From contig NZ_LAZS01000005.1 of NCBI RefSeq assembly GCF_002007205.1, positions 496,001-560,000 on the forward strand: 64,000 nucleotides of DNA. The letters are read 5' to 3'. A program made the position numbers and the translations under genes. Origin of the DNA: Ensifer adhaerens (GTDB lineage: Bacteria > Pseudomonadota > Alphaproteobacteria > Rhizobiales > Rhizobiaceae). Shown here piece by piece: positions 43,752-51,918 of the stretch; position 1 is the first letter of the stretch; each line of letters starts with the position of its first letter. Below the pieces are notes generated by a model that made no database searches, was not told the DNA's origin, and saw only the letters and a list, made by a program, of their open reading frames with translations.

Positions 43752-44159
43752 ATGAAGCCGGACGAATTCTTGAGCAGCGTCTACCTCGGCGATCGCGCCT
43801 GCAAGGCGATCGTACTCGACGGCTGGAAAGACGAGGTCAAGATCCAGATTGACCTGATTTCTCGATGTCGGTCCGAGACTTGGAACTTTTACTCCGCTGA
43901 GGATGTGGAAGACGGTTTCCTCGTGTTTGAAGGAGTCGATCATGTATCCTTTGACCCTCAAGGCCCGATTCCGAACGGAGAAATTGGCGATATTGAGTTC
44001 GTTGCCGAGGGCGATGAGCGGTTCCTTGTGAAGATAGACATCGGCTATGCCGAACAGAAGGATGGCAACGTCATCTTTCGCAATCCCAAGCTGACCATCC
44101 GGGCGAAAGCCGCAGCCATCGAGAAGCCGGGAGAAGAAGGCGCGCGAATCAGGGATTAG
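43752..44159 (+). CDS. Cytoplasmic immunity-like protein C4
   Basis: 135 residues, 1 base after A4. Same family as C2 and C3 (FLVFEGVDHVSFDPQGPIP, end IEKPGEEGARIRD), with a divergent middle (AEQKDGNVIFRN). The intact partner beside a truncated effector is what an immunity-retaining array would keep. Confidence 0.72.
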   Translation: MKPDEFLSSVYLGDRACKAIVLDGWKDEVKIQIDLISRCRSETWNFYSAEDVEDGFLVFEGVDHVSFDPQGPIPNGEIGDIEFVAEGDERFLVKIDIGYAEQKDGNVIFRNPKLTIRAKAAAIEKPGEEGARIRD

Positions 44160-44616
44160 GCGGCAGCGAGAACGGTATGTGCAGATCCTGACTGAAAGCT
44201 GGAGAGCGCAAAGTGAACGGCTTTGGAAGGAAGGCGCCGATGAAAAGAACGCCGATTGGGAAAACAAGCTCGGGCTGCCGTAGCCGGCGAAATGCCGGGG
44301 ACAAGTGACATTGGCTGTTCCTGGTGGGAGGAAAGGGATCAAGGTTGATCCTGCAAATCATGGCCGGCCAAGTTGGAATGTGAGGAAATGCCGTCAGTGG
44401 TCCGACGGCATTTGCGCTGGCCCCTTTGGCCGATGCGTGTGTGACGATATCTGTCGGCCGTCAGATATCTTGCGCTTCATACCGGGGATGATCGAAAGTC
44501 TCGCGACTGCGTAGGCGAAAGCTAAGGTGGGCGAAAGCTAAAACGCGCGACGGCGCGATTGGCGACACGGCAGAGGACCTGCTAAGAGCAGGGAAACGCG
44601 CAGTGGAGGGGCATGC
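44160..44616. other. Array end: coding remnant and terminator
   Basis: Bases 44160-44284 encode, without a start, a charged W/E/K-rich stretch (LTESWRAQSERLWKEGADEK) that looks like a decayed cargo fragment. Then come about 330 bases without a gene, including the terminator at 44386-44413. Confidence 0.4.
44386..44413 (+). terminator. Terminator closing the first cargo array
   Basis: AAATGCCGTC pairs perfectly with GACGGCATTT around an 8-base loop. It follows the last immunity gene by 230 bases. Confidence 0.75.
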
Positions 44617-45771
44617 ATGTTTCTGATCGACCGTGAACTCGAGGCGTTGACGGCCTTCAGGCAGGAGCTGCACCGGCGGCCGGAGGTGTCGGGCGAGGAG
44701 CGCGAGACGGCGGAAACGATCGTCAGGGCGCTCGCTGAAACGAAGCCCGATGCGGTCATCACTGGCCTTGGTGGGCATGGCGTGGCGGCGATCTATCGGG
44801 GCCAAGAGCCGGGGCCGACCGTGATGGTGCGGGCCGAGCTCGACGGGTTGCCGATCGAGGAGATCTCGGAGATCGCGCACCGCTCTGAGATCACGGGCAA
44901 GGGGCATCTCTGCGGCCATGACGGGCACATGACGATCCTGATGGCGCTTGCCAAGGGTCTGGCGCAGAAGCGGCCCGCCAAGGGCAGAGCGATCCTGATG
45001 TTCCAGCCGGCGGAGGAAAACGGCGCTGGTGCCGCGGCCGTACTCGCCGATCCGAAATTTACCGAGATAATGCCGGATCTCGTGTTCTCGCTGCACAATT
45101 TCCCGGGATTGAGCTTTGGCCATGCGGCGCTACGCAGCGGACCGGTCAACTGCGCCTCGCGCGGCATGCGGATTTCGCTTTCCGGCAAGACGGCGCATGC
45201 CTCGACGCCGGAGGACGGCATCGCTCCGACCTTTGCCATGGCCTCTCTGCTTTCGGGCCTGACGGCTCTGGGTAACAATGGGCCGCTCGACGAGAACTAT
45301 ACGCTTGTCACGGTGACGCATGCCCGCCTTGGCGAGGCGGCCTTCGGCATCAGTCCCGGCGATGGCGAGATCTGGGCGACGCTCCGCACACTGACCGACG
45401 AGCGTATGGCCGATCTGGTTGCCCGCGCCGAGGCGCTGGTTGCCAGCGAGGCCGGCGCTGCCGGGCTGAAAGTTCAGGTGGGTTATGAGGACGTGTTCCA
45501 CCAGTGCAGCAATGCGCAAACAGCGGTAAGCGCGCTTGAGCGGGCCATGGACGAGGAGGGCGTCAGCCGCGACCGCGGCGAGGGCGTGCTGCCGATGAAG
45601 GGATCCGAGGATTTCGGGCTTTTCGGCCGGGTTGCGCCCTCGGCGATGTTCTTCCTCGGGGCCGGCGAGACGCACGCGCGGCTGCACAATCCGGACTATG
45701 ACTTTCCAGATGGCCTGATCGGCATCGGCGCCAAGGTCTTCATGCGGGCGATCCGTAACGAACTGGGGTGA
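44617..45771 (+). CDS. M20-family amidohydrolase
   Basis: 384 residues. Metal motifs HLCGHDGHMTILMALA, FQPAEENGAGAAAV and SLHNFPG, the dimerisation domain around RISLSGKTAHASTPEDGI, and C-terminal MKGSEDFGLFGRV and FFLGAGE are intact. Family members cleave N-acyl amino acids such as hippurate or IAA conjugates. A metabolic enzyme among phage head genes is unusual. It lies between the portal cargo array and the scaffold gene, so it is probably also cargo. Confidence 0.88.
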   Translation: MFLIDRELEALTAFRQELHRRPEVSGEERETAETIVRALAETKPDAVITGLGGHGVAAIYRGQEPGPTVMVRAELDGLPIEEISEIAHRSEITGKGHLCGHDGHMTILMALAKGLAQKRPAKGRAILMFQPAEENGAGAAAVLADPKFTEIMPDLVFSLHNFPGLSFGHAALRSGPVNCASRGMRISLSGKTAHASTPEDGIAPTFAMASLLSGLTALGNNGPLDENYTLVTVTHARLGEAAFGISPGDGEIWATLRTLTDERMADLVARAEALVASEAGAAGLKVQVGYEDVFHQCSNAQTAVSALERAMDEEGVSRDRGEGVLPMKGSEDFGLFGRVAPSAMFFLGAGETHARLHNPDYDFPDGLIGIGAKVFMRAIRNELG

Positions 45772-45894
45772 GGGCGAGGGCGGAAGCCGCTTGCTCGGCG
45801 GCGGTTGTGACGGCACCCTCTGAAATTGGGCAGTTTCGGACCGAGAGCCCGTTGCGCGATCTCGTTCGCGTCTACGCTGGGGAGGAGCAGGGGA

Positions 45895-46176
45895 ATGAGG
45901 CAGTCGAGCTTTTGCGTCGCACTTTGCCTGGCACTTGCCATGGCGGGGATGACCGTCGCTCATGCGGCGGATACGGCCGGCGCTGCCGCTGTTCCCGAAA
46001 CGCAGCAGACCGAAAACGCCAGCCTGCAGGCCTTCATCAAGGCCAATCCGGATTGCCTCGAGTTCACCGATCAATGCTCGCATTGCGCGGTCGTCAACGG
46101 CGTTGCCGAATGCTCGACGGCGGAGATCGCCTGCATCAAGCAGGAGAACCAGTGCACCAGGCGGGCGGGAAAATAG
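45895..46176 (+). CDS. Small secreted cysteine-rich protein
   Basis: 93 residues. A Sec signal peptide (1-25) is followed by a mature part with six cysteines after residue 50 (NPDCLEFTDQCSHCAVV, AECSTAEIACIKQENQC), suggesting disulphides in the periplasm. GGGGA precedes the ATG. A periplasmic protector role is possible from context. Confidence 0.65.
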   Translation: MRQSSFCVALCLALAMAGMTVAHAADTAGAAAVPETQQTENASLQAFIKANPDCLEFTDQCSHCAVVNGVAECSTAEIACIKQENQCTRRAGK

Positions 46177-46396
46177 GGCGGTGCGACCAGGCTCCCATGC
46201 GGGCGATCCGCTGCGGACGTGGTGAAGTCAGGTGATAGAGGCCGCCTGCCTACCGGTGTCGTGACGTAGACATGCTTTGGGTGGCAAAGCCACCAACGCC
46301 TTGGCCAGTTCTGATTTTCACGGCCTTTTCCTTCGCGCGAACAAAACGCGACGGGCGAACCTCACACGCGGTCCAGTCGTCTCGCGGACGGAGCCG

Positions 46397-46603
46397 TTAT
46401 GGGCGATTCCAGTTTTTGTAGCCAAAGGTCAATGCCGCATCAAGCGCAAGGCCGAGGGGTACTATCACAGCAAGACCGGCAGCTACCTGAACCCAGAACG
46501 ACGAGTCCGGAAGAGCATGATCGATGATTTTTGAGACCAGCAGGACAAGCGCAATGCCCACTGCGGCGCGGAAGAATTCGAACTTCTTGGATTTTTCGGA
46601 CAT
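46397..46603 (-). CDS. Two-helix small membrane protein, opposite strand
   Basis: 68 residues with hydrophobic helices at about 12-30 and 38-60 (VGIALVLLVSKII, VQVAAGLAVIVPLGLALDAA). It reads against the late operon, like the two other minus-strand envelope genes in this array (47648, 48502). Possibly an immunity or accessory gene; family unknown. Confidence 0.55.
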   Translation of the reverse strand: MSEKSKKFEFFRAAVGIALVLLVSKIIDHALPDSSFWVQVAAGLAVIVPLGLALDAALTFGYKNWNRP

Positions 46604-46743
46604 CGGATGACCTGAGCGACGCGATCACGTGCGACAATTGCACGTTGAGAGCGATCTGTCCATATGTTCATGGTTGGTTCCGGAAAGATTCCGGACATTG
46701 CCGACGTGGCGAACCGAGCCGGCGCTGGCGGAGTCTGCCGGCG

Positions 46744-46861
46744 CAAACGCGTTGGAGCGCTGAAGCTCGGACAGCACCATGCAGGAATTAATCGAAACAA
46801 CAACGCAATCTGGCCGAAGGGGCGGGGCAAGCCGCTGACTGCGGCGTTTGGAGAAAACCGG
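46744..46861 (+). repeat. Degenerate portal C-terminal trace, unit 5
   Basis: In frame with the next gene, GALKLGQHHAGINRNNNAIW aligns loosely with the portal end GALKRYQIDAELNLKREQNL, and the junction CCGGATGATCAGA is the same as at the A1 and A2 starts. Probably an old, decayed copy of the portal 3' end. Confidence 0.55.
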
Positions 46862-47623
46862 ATGATCAGATCAAATCGACGACCCTATGACACCTATTCA
46901 CAGGATCCGAAAACGCCAAAGCTACAGGCACTGCGGGATTTCGGCCTAGACGGGAGCCGCCGCTTGCCGAACTTTGGCAGGGAACGCAGCGATGGGCGCA
47001 ATGAACCAAAGGCGATTGAGGTTGCCGAAGGCGGGCCCGGGGGTACGATGGGCGGCCTTGCTGGCGGCTGGCTGGGCGGTGTCCTGGGGAGCAGGCTTCC
47101 TTTGGGTGAATTTGGCAAGTGGGCAGGGCGCTACCTCGGCGCCAAGGCCGGTGAGGCGATAGGCTCTCATCTGGACGGACCGGTTCCCGAGTCCGTGGCG
47201 CGCGGGGTCATGACACCAGCCGAGCGGGACTATCCCGGCTATTGGGGCTATTCGGGAGATGACGCGGTTGGTGGCTGGAGGCTGGATAGACCACGGCAAG
47301 AGAAGGCCGCGACCGCTCAAGCCAGAGATCTGCCCAAAGCCTACGCCGACAGGATTGCGCAGGAGTTCGGCAACGAATGGGGTGACGCCCATGCCATCTA
47401 CAACCAGAACCCGAAGTTCTGGAAGGAGGCGTACCAAGGCGACCCAAGTGCTTCGAAGACAGGTCCGAAGTCGGTATCGACGTCACGAACCTCCCGACTG
47501 CCAGAACCGCCTGTCCCAGAAACATCTGCCAATGAAGCACAGCCCAACGGTCGTGGCTTCTGGGAGAACCTATTTCCCGGCCGGTCCTCACTGCGAGAGG
47601 CGCAAGGCCGATGGCGTGAATAA
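46862..47623 (+). CDS. Cargo effector A5, glycine-zipper protein
   Basis: 253 residues. The start MIRSNRRPYDTY and LQALRDFGLDGSRRLPNFG match the A1/A2 N-terminal module. A glycine-rich segment (GGTMGGLAGGWLGGVLGS, then GRYLGAKAGEAIGSHL) could insert in membranes. The C-terminus NGRGFWENLFPGRSSLREAQ...RWRE carries the FW-L-PG...WRE tail seen at 57142 and partly at 48497. Candidate pore-type effector; the membrane protein on the opposite strand at 47648 is a possible partner. Confidence 0.58.
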   Translation: MIRSNRRPYDTYSQDPKTPKLQALRDFGLDGSRRLPNFGRERSDGRNEPKAIEVAEGGPGGTMGGLAGGWLGGVLGSRLPLGEFGKWAGRYLGAKAGEAIGSHLDGPVPESVARGVMTPAERDYPGYWGYSGDDAVGGWRLDRPRQEKAATAQARDLPKAYADRIAQEFGNEWGDAHAIYNQNPKFWKEAYQGDPSASKTGPKSVSTSRTSRLPEPPVPETSANEAQPNGRGFWENLFPGRSSLREAQGRWRE

Positions 47624-47647
47624 TCCCAGGGCGTCAGTTCCTCTTCG

Positions 47648-47944
47648 CTAAATTCCGCGGGTGACGGCGAGGTAAGCGACCAGGCACAGAACCCAGAACA
47701 GCGCGGCTGCGACCATGCTCATGTCGGAGTTCAGGAGGAGGCGGCCATTGTCCTGGCGCTTCAGGCCCAGCCAGTTGAAGCCGCTGCCGGAGGCATAGAT
47801 ATCCTCGACCTGCACCCGCCCGAAGCTGAACAGTGGAACGACCACACGTGCCACACGATGCAGAAGAAAGCCGAGAACGATTAAATCGAGTATGTTGAGG
47901 ACGATCCCGACGATGGCATCCAAGGCAACTCCGACTTTCTTCAT
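47648..47944 (-). CDS. Membrane protein convergent with A5, candidate immunity
   Basis: 98 residues from the ATG at 47944. Hydrophobic helices at about 8-32 (IVGIVLNILDLIVLGFLL) and 75-95 (MVAAALFWVLCLVAYLAV) flank a soluble middle. It ends 24 bases from the A5 stop, tail to tail. Envelope location fits protection against a membrane-active effector; inference only. Confidence 0.55.
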   Translation of the reverse strand: MKKVGVALDAIVGIVLNILDLIVLGFLLHRVARVVVPLFSFGRVQVEDIYASGSGFNWLGLKRQDNGRLLLNSDMSMVAAALFWVLCLVAYLAVTRGI

Positions 47945-48048
47945 GCTCAAAGTCCCCCAAGACGTCAAACTGCCACCGGCAAGACGGCGACGGCAAACAT
48001 AGCTTCGGCGCGCGGTAAAGTGGCGTTCACCATCGTGCTTCGTACATT

Positions 48049-48075
48049 GGTAGCGCGGAACAAAAGCAGAATCAA
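48049..48075. repeat. 27-bp direct repeat, left copy
   Basis: GGTAGCGCGGAACAAAAGCA plus GAATCAA, identical to 49092-49118. The pair brackets the 48195-48921 cassette. Confidence 0.85.
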
Positions 48076-48194
48076 TCCCATCTACGATCGGCGCGCTCCG
48101 CGAGCCGCAAGTCAATTCAGACTGGCCGGCGTTGCGCGCGGAAACGCGAGGAATTCGCGGCCTGCAACGACCATTTCGAAGGACAATGCCTTGG

Positions 48195-48497
48195 ATGATT
48201 TCATTTTTCCGGGCCGAGCGAAGCCCGGTTCCGGAGCCGTTGCAGGAACAGCTGGACGAGAAGGAATACCAGAGCTTCTACGAGGGTCCCTACAGGAACG
48301 AACCGCAGTCACCGAAGAGCTGCGAGGATGCGCCCTGGAACAATGCGCCGCGGCCGTTGCCAGTTACCCTCAAGTCAGCCCCTGAGAACAGGCAGGAACC
48401 AGAGTCCAGGCCCTGCGAAGAGCCTCCATCCAGCATGACCCCGTGGCGGACGCGACCCGTTTCCTTCAAGACCGCGCTCGACAAATGGAGGGAATGA
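48195..48497 (+). CDS. Proline-rich cargo tail protein ending in WRE
   Basis: 100 residues from the ATG at 48195, rich in P, E and S (EPLQEQLDEKEYQSFYEGPY, SCEDAPWNNAPRPLP), ending VSFKTALDKWRE. The ending matches the last residues of A5 and of the fragment at 56903-57142. Probably the C-terminal remnant of an effector whose toxin domain was lost, or a small tail-only protein. Confidence 0.45.
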   Translation: MISFFRAERSPVPEPLQEQLDEKEYQSFYEGPYRNEPQSPKSCEDAPWNNAPRPLPVTLKSAPENRQEPESRPCEEPPSSMTPWRTRPVSFKTALDKWRE

Positions 48498-48501
48498 ACC
48501 G

Positions 48502-48921
48502 CTATTTCAGGCTTTCGAGCGCGATGTAGAGCGTGCCGAGTTTCAGGCGACCGGAGTTAGTCCTGTAGTAGAGTACTTCGGCGTGCGGTCGAACGCTTCC
48601 AACGGAGGTCTCGTCGCTTCCATTCGCGAAGAAGCAACAGGGTTTGTCGCCATCCCAGGATGCAACACGCAAGCGGTAGCTCCTATTCCCCATGAAGAAA
48701 CCTAACCCAACCTCGTAATCGCCGACCGTGAGAGTGCAGAGACTGTCGTAGCCGCACCAACCGGTCGCGTGATCGAAGGTCTTGTCGGCCTTGAGCAGGA
48801 AGGCCTTGACGAGGACACGCGGCTCTCCCGACTGTCCGATCGCCGTGACCGGCGAGGCCGTCGCAGCGAGAAGCAGGGCGGAAAGTATCAAGCGCGATAA
48901 TCTTCTCACGGGGTTCCTCAT
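48502..48921 (-). CDS. Secreted protein convergent with WRE-tail ORF, candidate immunity
   Basis: 139 residues. A Sec signal peptide (1-27, LILSALLLAATASPVTA) is followed by a beta-rich domain with cysteines (TGWCGYDSLCTLTVGDYEVG, KPCCFFANG). It ends 4 bases from the plus-strand ORF at 48497. Periplasmic; possibly the guard of a lost wall- or envelope-directed effector. Confidence 0.6.
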   Translation of the reverse strand: MRNPVRRLSRLILSALLLAATASPVTAIGQSGEPRVLVKAFLLKADKTFDHATGWCGYDSLCTLTVGDYEVGLGFFMGNRSYRLRVASWDGDKPCCFFANGSDETSVGSVRPHAEVLYYRTNSGRLKLGTLYIALESLK

Positions 48922-49091
48922 TCAACAGGTGAGCGCGTATCGGTGACTGTGCGGCCATCTGCTCCGCTCGGACCTCGCTTCGACGGGCAACGCGGAGCGA
49001 AGCTTTCGACGTTGAAATGGCCGGGCAGGCACCACCTCATTTGGTAATCGCAAGGCGACCTAGAGTGGAAAGTCGCCCGGCTTCGCTTATC

Positions 49092-49118
49092 GGTAGCGCG
49101 GAACAAAAGCAGAATCAA
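49092..49118. repeat. 27-bp direct repeat, right copy
   Basis: Identical to 48049-48075. It lies just before the conserved phage gene at 49180. Confidence 0.85.
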
Positions 49119-49179
49119 GGCGACGTTCGACACAGCTTTCCGGTTAAAAGCGACTGCCATTTCAATCGAGGCCAACAAC

Positions 49180-49416
49180 ATGAAACCAGAGGAACGGGCC
49201 GCCGCTGCGCGCGCCATTCTCGACGTGCCTTATTTCGACGAGGTGATGAACGAGCTGGAATGGGCGGCGATCAATGGCTGCATCCATGCCGGCCTCACCG
49301 ACGATTCCGGCCGGGCGGCCTATGCGGCCGAAGCCCGCGCCATCCGAAACTTCCGCGCCAGGCTCAAGTTCCTGACGGAACAAGCCAAGGCTGACGGCAA
49401 GGGCGCACCCGCCTGA
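49180..49416 (+). CDS. Small conserved phage head-region protein
   Basis: 78 residues, helical (EERAAAARAILDVPYFDEVM, EWAAINGCIHAGLTDDSGRA, IRNFRARLKFLTEQAK). It stands between the portal/cargo and scaffold genes, where related phages keep a short gene. Function unknown. Confidence 0.65.
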   Translation: MKPEERAAAARAILDVPYFDEVMNELEWAAINGCIHAGLTDDSGRAAYAAEARAIRNFRARLKFLTEQAKADGKGAPA

Positions 49417-49484
49417 CGGGCAAGCGCTGACATGAGGGTCGTTTCGGGCAAATGCCCGATTGGCCCACTCAGATGAAAAAAAAC

Positions 49485-49640
49485 GCAATTCCGGACGGAA
49501 AACCGTTTCACACTTTTCCTGGAATTGCTTTGAAACCCCGCAATTCCGGACGGAAAACCGCTTCACACTTTTCCTGGAATTGCTTTGAAACCCCGCAATT
49601 CCGGACGGGAAACCGTTTCACACTTTTCCTGGAATTGCTT
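49485..49640. repeat. Three tandem 55-bp repeats before scaffold gene
   Basis: Starts at 49485, 49540 and 49595. Each unit contains GCAATTCCGGACGG and TTTCACACTTTTCCTGGAATT, so GCAATTCC and GGAATTGC are mutually complementary and each copy can form a hairpin. The unit resembles short rhizobial intergenic palindromes. The third copy ends 18 bases before the scaffold ATG. Confidence 0.9.
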
Positions 49641-49658
49641 CTCCAAAAAGGTCACGCC

Positions 49659-50609
49659 ATGACGAACGATAGTGCCAACCTGCCTTTCGGCGGGAGCAAA
49701 ACCGTTGACCCCGCGACCGGGCTTGACGATGCCGATCTCGATTTCTGGGAGCCTGAGGACGAGGCCAACCTGGAGCCGGGAGAGGCTGGCGAGTACGGCG
49801 CACAAGGCTCCCATGACCACGGCAACCACGACCCTGACCATCCCGACGACGAGCCGACTGAACCTGACGAGGACGCGGCGGCCAACGAAGGCGAGGATTT
49901 TCTGGTCGTGCTCAAGGGCGGCGAGGAAGTGCCGTTCTCCGAACTGAAGCTCGGCTACATGCGCGACCGCGACTATCGCCACAAGACGCAGGACATCGCC
50001 AATCGCGGGCGGGCACTGGAAGGCATGGCAAGCCGCGTGGCGCAATCGGCCAACGCCTTTGCCAATCTCCTCGCCGGCCAGATCCCGCCGGAACCGCCGG
50101 AACATATGGCGGCACTCGATCCGGACGGCTATCGCCGGCAATGGGCACTGCACCAGGCGGGGCTAGAGAGGATCGACGAGATCCTTTCTATCGCCGAGGC
50201 ACCGGCGACGGTGGTGGAGGCGTTGGCGGATGCGGCGAGCGACGAGCAGCTGGAAGTGGAAAACTTGAAGCTGCTCGAAGCCTTTCCCGAGACGGCCGAT
50301 GCCGAGGGGCGTCTCTCCTTCTTTGCCGGCGCCTTCGATGTGGCCGAAGCGCTCGGCTTTTCGGAGGCCGAGGTGCGTGAGGTCACCGACCACCGCCTGT
50401 TCAAGCTGGCGCACTATGCCCGCCTCGGCCTTGCCACCGAGCAGGCGAAGAAGCGGGCGATGAGCAAGCTGCAAAGGGCGCCGGCGCCGGTGGCGCGGCC
50501 AAGGCCAGCGGCCCGGGCTGAACAGACGCCCCGCCGGAGCCGGGAGGCGATGCAGCGGCTCGCGAAAAGCGGCTCCATCCGCGACGCGATGGGCGTCGAC
50601 TTCGACTGA
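49659..50609 (+). CDS. Scaffolding-type phage head protein
   Basis: 316 residues. The first 85 are acidic and disordered (HDHGNHDPDHPDDEPTEPDE), followed by GEDFLVVLKGGEEVPFSELK, a helical middle and a basic C-terminal end (RRSREAMQRLAKSGSIRDAM). It sits directly before the major capsid gene. This is the usual profile of internal scaffolds that guide procapsid assembly. Confidence 0.8.
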   Translation: MTNDSANLPFGGSKTVDPATGLDDADLDFWEPEDEANLEPGEAGEYGAQGSHDHGNHDPDHPDDEPTEPDEDAAANEGEDFLVVLKGGEEVPFSELKLGYMRDRDYRHKTQDIANRGRALEGMASRVAQSANAFANLLAGQIPPEPPEHMAALDPDGYRRQWALHQAGLERIDEILSIAEAPATVVEALADAASDEQLEVENLKLLEAFPETADAEGRLSFFAGAFDVAEALGFSEAEVREVTDHRLFKLAHYARLGLATEQAKKRAMSKLQRAPAPVARPRPAARAEQTPRRSREAMQRLAKSGSIRDAMGVDFD

Positions 50610-50785
50610 GCGGTGCTGGTGCGGCACTGGAAGTTTATCACGAACAGAGTCCGGAAAATCGCCTATCCAGTTGTTTTGTCGGGATTTTGTTCGGCGTCCG
50701 CGCACCCCAACCAAGACTGATTTCGCAGCGTGCGCGCCATCAGGCGCGGACGCTCATGACCATTCCAACCATCAAGGACACTATC

Positions 50786-51781
50786 ATGGCTGTCGTAGCA
50801 AACACCTTCACGACCTCGCAGGCCGTGGGCAACCGCGAGGATCTCTCGGACGTCGTTTCCCGTATTACGCCCGAGGACACGCCGATCTATTCGCTGATCG
50901 AAAAGGGCAAGTGCAACACGCACCACCCGGAATGGGAGACCGACGAACTGGCCGCACCCGGCGAAAACATCCGCCAGGAAGGCGACGAATATACCTTCGG
51001 CACGATCATCGCGCCGACCAGGCTCGGCAACTACACCCAGATTCTGCGCAAGGACTGGATCATCTCCGCCACCCAGGAAGTGGTGGCCGAGGCCGGCAAT
51101 GTGCAGAAGCGCAAGTACCAGAAGCTGAAGAAGGGCGTGGAGATCCGCAAGGACCTGGAATTCGCCATCGCTGACACCAATGCTTCTGTCGCAGGCGCCA
51201 CGCGCGAACTTGGCTCGCTGCCGACCTGGCTGACCACCAATGTTTCGCGCGGTGCGGGCGGCGCCAATGGCGGCTTCAACCCGACGACGGGCCTGACGGT
51301 GGCGCCGACCGACGGCACGCAGCGCCCCTTCACCAAGGCGATCCTCGACCAGGTGATGCAGACCGGCTACCAGAACGGCGCCAACTTCCGCCACATCTCG
51401 GTTTCGCCTTACGTCAAGTCGGTCTTCGTCACCTTCATGTCCGACGCCAACGTGGCGCCGTTCCGCTACGCGGTCTCGCAAGGCGGCGAGCGCAACACGA
51501 TCGTGGCGACCGCCGACTATTACGAGGGGCCGTTCGGTACGGTGATGATCCACCCGAACCGGGTGCAGGCGGGCAATGCGAAACTCGCGCGCAACGCCTA
51601 CTTCCTCGACACCGACATGCTCTCCTTCCTCTGGCTGCGCAGCATCCAGGAAGACAAGGCGGTAGCCAAGACCGGCGACGCCGACAAGGGCGTGATCATC
51701 GGCGAGGGCACGCTGAAGGTGCACAACGAAAAGGGCCTCGGCGTTGCGGCCGACCTGTTCGGGCTGAGTGCGGCGAGCTGA
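50786..51781 (+). CDS. Major capsid protein, SU10/DUF5309 type
   Basis: 331 residues from the ATG at 50786 (AAGGA upstream; an ATG at 50756 is possible). REDLSDVVSRITPEDTPIYS, HHPEWETDELAAPGENIRQE and LGNYTQILRKDWIISATQE are the DUF5309/SU10 capsid hallmarks. The C-terminus LKVHNEKGLGVAADLFGL is complete. It builds the head shell. Its last 220 bases are repeated at 53612-53831 after cargo genes. Confidence 0.93.
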   Translation: MAVVANTFTTSQAVGNREDLSDVVSRITPEDTPIYSLIEKGKCNTHHPEWETDELAAPGENIRQEGDEYTFGTIIAPTRLGNYTQILRKDWIISATQEVVAEAGNVQKRKYQKLKKGVEIRKDLEFAIADTNASVAGATRELGSLPTWLTTNVSRGAGGANGGFNPTTGLTVAPTDGTQRPFTKAILDQVMQTGYQNGANFRHISVSPYVKSVFVTFMSDANVAPFRYAVSQGGERNTIVATADYYEGPFGTVMIHPNRVQAGNAKLARNAYFLDTDMLSFLWLRSIQEDKAVAKTGDADKGVIIGEGTLKVHNEKGLGVAADLFGLSAAS

Positions 51782-51802
51782 TTTTTCGCAGCGGACAATC
51801 GC

Positions 51803-51836
51803 ATCATCATCCTTGCTTACGGGCGAGGGTGATGAT
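51803..51836 (+). terminator. Hairpin after capsid gene
   Basis: ATCATCATCC pairs with GGGTGATGAT (10 pairs, one G-T) over a 14-base loop, 21 bases after the capsid stop. No long T run. It may trim expression of the cargo downstream. Confidence 0.55.
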
Positions 51837-51918
51837 CGCCGCTTAGGAAGCGGCAGACACGACCGGCAGCCTCACAGGCTAGAAAAAGGAACGTTACGTT
51901 GGATCAGAGGAACAGCGA

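Noticed and set aside
46277-46534. Plus-strand ORF opposite the small membrane protein at 46397-46603
   Set aside because: The minus-strand frame has two clean hydrophobic helices; the plus frame has no recognisable pattern.
49485-49640. CRISPR array
   Set aside because: Only three units, directly abutting with no variable spacers; tandem repeats, not repeat-spacer structure.
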